A stretch of 64,000 nt of DNA from Halobellus rufus (lineage in GTDB: Archaea; Halobacteriota; Halobacteria; Halobacteriales; Haloferacaceae), in assembly GCF_000739575.1 (NCBI RefSeq), contig NZ_BBJO01000005.1, forward strand, positions 1 through 64,000, given 5' to 3'. The translations under genes were made by a program, and so were the position numbers. A model generated the notes under the pieces. It worked only from the letters and a program-made list of their open reading frames with translations. It made no database searches and had not been told where the DNA came from. This document shows, one piece after another, positions 58,517 to 64,000 of the stretch. The stretch's first letter is position 1. Every line of letters begins with the position of its first letter.

Positions 58517-59566
58517 ATGATCCGCGAGAACCTTCCGGCGACGATCCTCGGATTCCTCGCGGCCGTCGGCGTCTTCGCGCTCCTGTTTTACTTCGCGGGC
58601 GTCGACGAACTCGTCTCGACGCTCGCCCTCGCGGATCCGGTCTACGTGGGACTGATCGTCGCCGGGACGCTCGCGTGGCTCGCGGCGTGGAGCGTCTCGC
58701 TGAACACGGTCCTCGAGGTCCTCGACGTCGACGTCTCGTATCTGTCGTCGTTTCTGGTGTTCGCCGGGGCGACGTTCTCGAACAACATCACGCCGTTCGG
58801 GCAGGCGGGCGGCGAACCGGTGACGGCGTATCTCATCTCCCGCGTCGCCGACGCCGAGTACGAGCGCAGCCTCGCGGCCATCGCCAGCGTCGATACGCTG
58901 AACTTCGTGCCCTCGATCACGATCGCGCTCGTCGGCGCGGGCTACTTCGCCTCGGAGGTCGCGCTCGGCACGAACGAGAACCTCATCGGGGCGATCGCGG
59001 CCGTCGGCGCGCTCGCGGTCGTCGTCCCGACGCTCGTCTACGTGGGCTGGAAGCGACGCTACCGCCTCGAAGCGCGCCTCATCGACGCCTTGACGCCGGT
59101 AATCCGGTCGCTCGCGGGCCGGATTCCGCGGGTCCCGGTCCCGACGCCGGAGGGGATCGAACACCGGATCAACGGCTTCTTCCGCGCGATCGAGCGGGTC
59201 GCCTCGAACCCCCGTGGACTCGCGCTCGCGCTCGCGGCGTCGACGGCCGGGTGGCTGTTTCAGATGCTCGGGCTCTGGCTGGCGTTCGCCGCGGTCGGCG
59301 TCGACGTGCGGCTCTCGATCGCGCTCGTCGTCGTCCCGATCGCGGCGATCGCGGGCGTCACGCCGCTCCCCGGCGGTGCCGGCGGGATCGAGACCGTGCT
59401 CGTGTTGCTGCTTTTGGCCGCGCCGCTCCCGCAGGTGACCGAACCGATCGCCGTCGCGGCCGTGGTCATCTTCCGCGGAGCGGTCTACTGGATCCCGACG
59501 GTCATCGGCGGTCTCGTCGTCGCGTGGATCGGAAGCGGCGTCGGAATCGGCCGCAGCGGGTCGTGA
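58517..59566 (+). CDS. YbhN/lysylphosphatidylglycerol synthase TM-region family protein
   Basis: This 349-residue membrane protein has about eight helices and the family motif GATFSNNITPFGQAGGEPVTAYL, then TPLPGGAGGIETV near the end. Members include the flippase domain of MprF and YbhN-type proteins; a transport or lipid-translocation role is likely. It is the gene upstream of S19e. The start at 58517 (MIRENLPATILGF) places the first helix correctly. Confidence 0.85.
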   Translation: MIRENLPATILGFLAAVGVFALLFYFAGVDELVSTLALADPVYVGLIVAGTLAWLAAWSVSLNTVLEVLDVDVSYLSSFLVFAGATFSNNITPFGQAGGEPVTAYLISRVADAEYERSLAAIASVDTLNFVPSITIALVGAGYFASEVALGTNENLIGAIAAVGALAVVVPTLVYVGWKRRYRLEARLIDALTPVIRSLAGRIPRVPVPTPEGIEHRINGFFRAIERVASNPRGLALALAASTAGWLFQMLGLWLAFAAVGVDVRLSIALVVVPIAAIAGVTPLPGGAGGIETVLVLLLLAAPLPQVTEPIAVAAVVIFRGAVYWIPTVIGGLVVAWIGSGVGIGRSGS

Positions 59567-59702
59567 CGCCGAGCGTCTCGCCGGCGCCTCGCGATCCCGT
59601 ATCGCCGAGTCCGCGGTCGTTCCCAGATCGTCTGAGAGTCCGTCTCACGCGCCGTAGGCCCGATACGATGGCTTTAAACGACGCGGACAGGAACGAGTAC
59701 CT

Positions 59703-60158
59703 ATGGTAAGTGTCTACGACGTTCCGGCCGACGCCCTCATCGAGGACGTCGCCGACCGCCTCGCGGATCGAATCGAGGAGCCCGACTGGATCGAGTTCGC
59801 CAAGACCGGCGAGACCCGCGAACTCCCGCCCGAACAGGAGGACTTCTGGTTCGTCCGCTCGGCGTCGCTGCTCCGCAAGGTCGCGAAGGAAGGCCCCATC
59901 GGCGTCGACCGTCTCTCGACGGAGTACGGCGGCCGCAAGCGCGGCTCGAACCGCTACCGCGTCTCCGGCAACAGCTCCGCCCCGGGAAGCAAGAAGATCA
60001 TCCGAGAGGCGCTCCAGCAGCTCGAAGAGGAAGGGCTCGTCGAGACGGCGAAGGGGCAGGGCCGCCGCATCACCAGCGAGGGCCAGAGCTTCCTCGACAA
60101 CGCCGCCGCCGACGTGATGGACGAACTCGATCGGCCGGAACTCGAACGCTACGCGTAA
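59703..60158 (+). CDS. rps19e: 30S ribosomal protein S19e
   Basis: The 151-residue protein has the archaeal S19e sequence (MVSVYDVPADALIEDVADRL, DFWFVRSASLLRKVAKEGPIGVDRLS, YGGRKRGSNR, REALQQLEEEGLVE). A winged-helix-like core is preserved. It is a conserved neighbour of PDCD5 in archaea; a TATA-like TTTAAACG precedes it at about 59672-59679. Confidence 0.96.
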   Translation: MVSVYDVPADALIEDVADRLADRIEEPDWIEFAKTGETRELPPEQEDFWFVRSASLLRKVAKEGPIGVDRLSTEYGGRKRGSNRYRVSGNSSAPGSKKIIREALQQLEEEGLVETAKGQGRRITSEGQSFLDNAAADVMDELDRPELERYA

Positions 60159-60225
60159 GCGCCCGTTCGCGAGTCGAGACAGAACGACGTAACCGTTTTT
60201 AGCGCTGCGACGGAACCATACGACG

Positions 60226-60585
60226 ATGAGTGGAACCCCCGACGACGACCGACTGGAGGAACTGCGCGAAAAGAAGATGCAGCAGCTCCGCGATCAGGCC
60301 GAGGGGCAGGGCGGCGGATCCGACGAGGCCGCCCAGGAGGCCGCCCGCGAACAGGCGGAGGCCCAACAGGACGCGATGCTGAAGCAGTACCTGACCGACG
60401 GGGCGCGACAGCGGCTCAACGCCGTCGAGATGTCGAAGCCCGACTTCGCGGAGTCGGTGAAGAAGCAGGTGCTCGCGCTCGCACAGAGCGGCCGCATTCA
60501 GGATCGCATCGACGAGGAACAGATGAAGGACCTGCTCCGGGAGCTCCAGCCCGAATCGAAGAGCTTCGACATCCGCCGCCGATAG
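60226..60585 (+). CDS. PDCD5/TFAR19-family DNA-binding protein
   Basis: The 119-residue helical protein has the family core [12 protein letters not shown], then [49 protein letters not shown]. An Ala/Glu/Gln-rich helix precedes it. Archaeal relatives bind DNA and chaperonin-related partners; the exact role is open. A TATA-like GTTTTTAGCG is at about 60195-60204. Confidence 0.92.
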   Translation: MSGTPDDDRLEELREKKMQQLRDQAEGQGGGSDEAAQEAAREQAEAQQDAMLKQYLTDGARQRLNAVEMSKPDFAESVKKQVLALAQSGRIQDRIDEEQMKDLLRELQPESKSFDIRRR

Positions 60586-60592
60586 CCGAGTC

Positions 60593-61192
60593 GTGGACCT
60601 CGCACTTCTCTACAGCGGCGGGAAGGACTCGACGCTCGCCGCGCTGTTTCTCGACTCCTTTTACGACGTCCGACTCGTCACCGGCCGCTTCGGAGTCACG
60701 GACGACTGGAAACACGCTGAAGCGGCCGCAGAGCGTCTGGAGTATCCCTTCGAGGTCGTCGACCTCGATCGCGCCGTCGCCGAGGCGGCCGTCGAGCGGA
60801 TGCGCGAGGACGGCTACCCGCGGAACGGCATCCAGCGCGTCCACGAGCACGCGCTCGAACGGGTCGCCGAACTCGACGTCGACGCCGTCGCCGACGGGAC
60901 CCGACGCGACGATCGGGTTCCGACCATCTCACGGGCGCAGGCGCAGAGCCTCGAAGACAGACGCGGGGTCGACTACCTCTCGCCGCTGGCCGGACTGGGC
61001 CGGAACGCGGTCGACCGCCTCGTCGAGGAGCGGCTGACGGTCGAAACGGGACCCTCCGCGGAGATCCCCAAAGGCGATTACGAGGCGGAGTTGCGCGCGC
61101 TCCTCGAAGCGGACGGGGGCCAAGAGGCGATCGACGCGGTGTTCCCGGAGCACGATCAGTCGTACGTCCGCGGCCTAGCCGACAGCGACTGA
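60593..61192 (+). CDS. PP-loop (N-type ATP pyrophosphatase) protein, DUF7411-like
   Basis: The 199-residue alpha-hydrolase-fold protein has a PP-loop SGGKDS (8-13) at its N-terminus, as in ATP pyrophosphatases that adenylate tRNA or other substrates. It starts at a GTG 7 nt after the PDCD5 stop, so the two are cotranscribed. A possible tRNA-modification role is suggested by the translational neighbours. The substrate is unknown. Confidence 0.8.
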   Translation: MDLALLYSGGKDSTLAALFLDSFYDVRLVTGRFGVTDDWKHAEAAAERLEYPFEVVDLDRAVAEAAVERMREDGYPRNGIQRVHEHALERVAELDVDAVADGTRRDDRVPTISRAQAQSLEDRRGVDYLSPLAGLGRNAVDRLVEERLTVETGPSAEIPKGDYEAELRALLEADGGQEAIDAVFPEHDQSYVRGLADSD

Positions 61193-61317
61193 GAAACCAG
61201 CCGGGGGTGGCGAACCGGCAGACGGCGGGTCCTCGAAGCCGCTGTCGCGTCGGGAATCGAAGCGGTCACCGACCGCGAATCCGAACACATTTCTCCCGGT
61301 GCCGGCCACCTCCGAAC

Positions 61318-62199
61318 GTGTTCTCGCTCTCTCCCGGCATCGGCTACTCTCTCCTCGCGGCGCTCGTCTGGGGGACGTACATCTTCATCCTCAAGCAGTA
61401 CTTCGAGGGGTATCCGAGCACGGTCATCACCGTCGGCGTCAACGCGGCGGCGGTGCTGTGGTACCTCCCGCTGACGGTCTCGCGGACGGCTCCGGCGGAC
61501 GTGCCCGACGTCTCGTCATTCGGCGTCCTCGAGGGGCTGCTCGTCGTCGGGACGATCGTCGCGACGGCCGCGGCGTTTCTGGTGTTCCTCGGCGCGCTCG
61601 AACGCGGCGAGGTCTCCTACGTCGCGCCGATCAGCAAGATCGTCCCCGTGTTCGTGCTCCCGATCGAGGTCGTCTTCCTGCACGAGCGGCTCACGCCGCT
61701 GCAGGTGACTGGGGTCGTGGTGGCCACGCTCGCGGTCTACGTCGCGAACTACCGAACCGGCTCGCTGCTCGACCCGATCCGGAAGGCGGCGACGTCGCGG
61801 GCGGCCCAGCTCGGACTGTTGAGCGCGGCGTTCTTCGCCGTGAGCGACGTCGGCAAGCGGGTTGCGCTCCAGGAACTCGCGCTCCCGCTGGAACTGTGGG
61901 TTCCGACGGTGCTCGGCGGCGTGCTCGTCGTCGTGCTGCCGCTCGCGGTCCGCGAGTGGGTCCCGATCCGCGACGCCCTCCCGAAGTTCCTCCTCGCTGG
62001 CGGGGGCGTCGCGCTCGGCGAGCACGTGACGTCGCTGGCGCTCTCGACCGTCCCGGCGTCGATCGCGTCGCCGATCATCAACACGCAGGCGGTCGTCGCG
62101 GTGCTCCTCGGCGGCGTGCTGCTGCGCGAGGACTCGTTCGGGATCCGACTCGCCGCCGCCGCGCTCGCCGTCGTCGGCGTCGGCCTGATCGCGGTCTGA
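61318..62199 (+). CDS. EamA/DMT-superfamily transporter
   Basis: This 293-residue membrane protein has ten predicted helices in two EamA halves, each with the family pattern (YSLLAALVWGTYIFILKQYF, ERGEVSYVAPISKIVPVFVLPIEVVFLHERLTPLQ; second half ending SIASPIINTQAVVAVLLGGVLLRED). Likely substrate class is metabolites or drugs. GTG at 61318 (VFSLSPG) is the probable start. Confidence 0.85.
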   Translation: MFSLSPGIGYSLLAALVWGTYIFILKQYFEGYPSTVITVGVNAAAVLWYLPLTVSRTAPADVPDVSSFGVLEGLLVVGTIVATAAAFLVFLGALERGEVSYVAPISKIVPVFVLPIEVVFLHERLTPLQVTGVVVATLAVYVANYRTGSLLDPIRKAATSRAAQLGLLSAAFFAVSDVGKRVALQELALPLELWVPTVLGGVLVVVLPLAVREWVPIRDALPKFLLAGGGVALGEHVTSLALSTVPASIASPIINTQAVVAVLLGGVLLREDSFGIRLAAAALAVVGVGLIAV

Positions 62200-62230
62200 G
62201 CGCGGCCGACGGTTTTGTTGGGCCCCTCCC

Positions 62231-63343
62231 TCAGGGTTCGCTCACGCGGAGCACCGGCTTGATGCTGCTGCCCTCCTCGGAGTCTTCGACGGCCTGCTCG
62301 ATCTCCTCGAAGTCGTAGTACGTCACGAGCTCGTCGAACGGGAACTTCCCCTGTCGGTACAGCTCGATCAGGTCCGGGATGAACTCCTTGGGGTTGCTGT
62401 CGCCCTCGACGACGCCCGTGATCGACCGACCGTTCAGGATGAGGTCGTTGACGTCGTAGCTGGCGCGGGTGCCCAGTGCGGGAGCGCCGACGACCGCGAG
62501 CGTGCCGCGCTGGGTGAGCGTGTCGACGGCCTGTTCGGCGACGTCGGCGACGCCGGTCGTCTCGACGGCGTAGTCGGGGCCGCCGTCGGTGACCGCTCGA
62601 ACGGCCTCGACGACGTCGTCGACGGACTCCGGATTGACCGTCGCCGTCGCGCCCAACTCCTCGGCCTTCTCGAGGCGGTTGCCCTTGATGTCGATCGAGA
62701 CGATGTCGGTGCAGCCCGTGAGGTTCGCCGCCATCACCGCCGAGAGGCCGACAGACCCCGCACCGAAGACGGCGATCGACGAGCCCGCCTGCGGGTCGAG
62801 CGTGTTGATCACCGCGCCGGCCCCGGTCTGGATGCCGCACCCGAGCGGGCCGAGCAGTTCGAGCGGGACGTCGTCGTCGACGGCGACGACGTTCCGTTCG
62901 GTCGCGATCGCGTGCGTCGCGAACGACGACTGTCCGAAGAAGCGCCCGCTGAGCGCTTCGCCGTCGCGAGAGAGCGGCGACGTCCCGTCCTCCGGCCGCC
63001 TCCCGCCGAAGTTGTGCGCGAAGAAGTCCTCGCAGTACGCCGGGTGTCCGGCGTGACAGCTGGGGCACTCGTCGTCGTAATCGAAGCTCAGCACGACCCG
63101 GTCGCCCGGTTCGACCTCGGTGACCGCGTCGCCGACCGCCTCGACGACGCCCGAGCCCTCGTGGCCGAGCACGGCCGGAAGCGGCGTCGGATACAGCTGG
63201 TCCCGGACGATCATGTCCGTGTGACACACGCCGGCACCGACGATTCGAACGAGTACCTCGTTGGCCTGCGGTTCGCTCAGTTCCACGTTCTCGATCGTGA
63301 ACGGTCCTCCTTCCTCGTTGATGACGGCGGCTTCGATCTCCAT
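62231..63343 (-). CDS. Zinc-dependent alcohol dehydrogenase, aryl-alcohol type, incomplete structural zinc site
   Basis: The 370-residue MDR enzyme has catalytic ligands C40, H61 and E62 (GVCHTDM, GHEGSG), a Rossmann turn AVFGAGSVGLSAV, and length typical of benzyl/aryl alcohol dehydrogenases. In the structural zinc lobe the first of four Cys is replaced (D90) while C93, C96 and C104 remain, so that site probably binds zinc weakly or not at all. The N-terminal start at 63343 fits; convergent with the DMT gene and divergent from hisS. Confidence 0.88.
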   Translation of the reverse strand: MEIEAAVINEEGGPFTIENVELSEPQANEVLVRIVGAGVCHTDMIVRDQLYPTPLPAVLGHEGSGVVEAVGDAVTEVEPGDRVVLSFDYDDECPSCHAGHPAYCEDFFAHNFGGRRPEDGTSPLSRDGEALSGRFFGQSSFATHAIATERNVVAVDDDVPLELLGPLGCGIQTGAGAVINTLDPQAGSSIAVFGAGSVGLSAVMAANLTGCTDIVSIDIKGNRLEKAEELGATATVNPESVDDVVEAVRAVTDGGPDYAVETTGVADVAEQAVDTLTQRGTLAVVGAPALGTRASYDVNDLILNGRSITGVVEGDSNPKEFIPDLIELYRQGKFPFDELVTYYDFEEIEQAVEDSEEGSSIKPVLRVSEP

Positions 63344-63468
63344 CGGTACATACCACCGACGGAACTTCCATAAGCGTTCCTTCCAATTCGATCGCCGTCC
63401 CTCCGATTCCGCGGTCGCCACCGGCGGGCTTCAACAGTTTCAAGCGCGCCACCGTCGAACCCCGGCGT

Positions 63469-64000
63469 ATGTACGACCGACTCAAGGGCTTTCGGGACTT
63501 CTACCCCGAGGAGATGGCCCCCCGGCGGGAGGTCATCGACACGCTGGAGGACGCCGCCGCCGGCTACGGCTTCCGCGAGATCTCGACGCCCGCGCTCGAA
63601 CGGACGCAGATGTACGTCGACAAGAGCGGCGAGGAGATCGTCGAGGAGCTGTACGCCTTCGAGGACAAGGGCGGCCGCGAGGTGTCGCTGACGCCGGAGC
63701 TGACGCCGACCGTCGCGCGGATGGTCGTCGCGAAGCAGCAGGAACTCTCGAAGCCGATCAAGTGGTACTCGACGCGGCCGTTCTGGCGCTTCGAGCAGGT
63801 CCAGCAGGGGCGGTTCAGGGAGTTCTACCAGACCAACGTCGACATCTTCGGCTCCGCCGAACCCGAGGCCGACGCGGAGATCCTCGCGTTCGCCGCCGAC
63901 GCGCTCACCGATCTGGGGCTGACCGGCGAGGACTTCGAGTTCCGCGTCTCCCACCGCGACATCCTCGGCGGCCTCCTGCGCGCCTTCGACGCCGACGTCG
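63469..64000 (+). CDS. hisS: Histidyl-tRNA synthetase, 5' part (cut by window end)
   Basis: The first 177 codons of a class II synthetase are present. Residues MYDRLKGFRDFYPEEMAPRR and STPALERTQMY lead into the class II motif 1 region, then SLTPELTPTVARMV and the motif 2 segment STRPFWRFEQVQQGRFREFYQ, which binds ATP and histidine. The gene continues past 64000. Divergent from the alcohol dehydrogenase across 125 bp. Confidence 0.95.
   Translation, partial: MYDRLKGFRDFYPEEMAPRREVIDTLEDAAAGYGFREISTPALERTQMYVDKSGEEIVEELYAFEDKGGREVSLTPELTPTVARMVVAKQQELSKPIKWYSTRPFWRFEQVQQGRFREFYQTNVDIFGSAEPEADAEILAFAADALTDLGLTGEDFEFRVSHRDILGGLLRAFDADV

Overview
This is a chromosomal segment from a halophilic archaeon (class Halobacteria). 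The evidence is a very high GC content, proteins rich in Asp and Glu, A/T-rich TATA-type promoters often placed so that transcripts are leaderless, Tat-type lipoprotein signals on transporter binding proteins, archaeal ribosomal proteins S6e and S19e, PDCD5/TFAR19, class I lysyl-tRNA synthetase, and many families confined to haloarchaea (HalOD1, DUF7112-, DUF7123- and DUF7260-like proteins, and the PitA chlorite-dismutase/ABM fusion). I cannot name the genus. No IS element, CRISPR array or prophage is visible. There are two tRNA genes and about 60 protein genes. One gene carries a single-base frameshift (pseudogene or sequence error), and the last gene (hisS) runs off the window.

Layout. 0.1-5.4 kb: tRNA-Cys, a PAS histidine kinase, a two-TM envelope protein, a small zinc ribbon, a VOC protein, an alcohol dehydrogenase, and a DUF7260-like gene whose start abuts a perfect iron-box-like palindrome. 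5.4-9.6 kb: nrdR-nrdA-nrdB, a class I ribonucleotide reductase operon whose radical subunit has the class Ic (Phe instead of Tyr) signature. 9.8-15.8 kb: two small genes, then an Fe-siderophore-type ABC operon (two tandem binding proteins, a FAD oxidoreductase, permease, ATPase) preceded by a second iron-box-like palindrome. 16-17.2 kb: an MgtC/DUF4010 membrane protein.

17.3-30.6 kb forms a phosphorus and glycerol block. It contains ugpBAEC plus glycerophosphodiesterase, phnDCEE (phosphonate type), glycerol kinase followed without a gap by a divergent Orc1/Cdc6-like AAA+ protein, and a phosphoglycolate phosphatase. The ugpB and phnD promoters share an identical 11-bp element, so the two operons may share a phosphate-responsive regulator.

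30.6-38.2 kb: a zinc-ribbon membrane protein, the frameshifted polytopic membrane gene, a large REC-PAS(5)-kinase, DUF6653- and DUF2267-type genes, tRNA-Arg(CCG), and a membrane-anchored [2Fe-2S] ferredoxin. 38.5-49.5 kb: 6-phosphogluconate dehydrogenase, an ATP-grasp protein, M29 aminopeptidase, S6e, oligoendopeptidase F, a BBE-like FAD oxidase, an aldo/keto reductase, PitA and a HalOD1 protein. 49.5-64 kb: two site-2 proteases, a LURP-one-like gene bracketed by two copies of an intergenic repeat, pyrH-lysS, a MoaE fusion, thiL, a YbhN-type membrane protein, S19e-PDCD5-PP-loop ATPase, a DMT transporter, a second alcohol dehydrogenase, and the 5' part of hisS.

Starts were chosen by conserved N-termini, by overlap with upstream stops and by promoter position; several remain uncertain and are flagged. 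Numbered DUF assignments come from memory of the families and were not checked by search.
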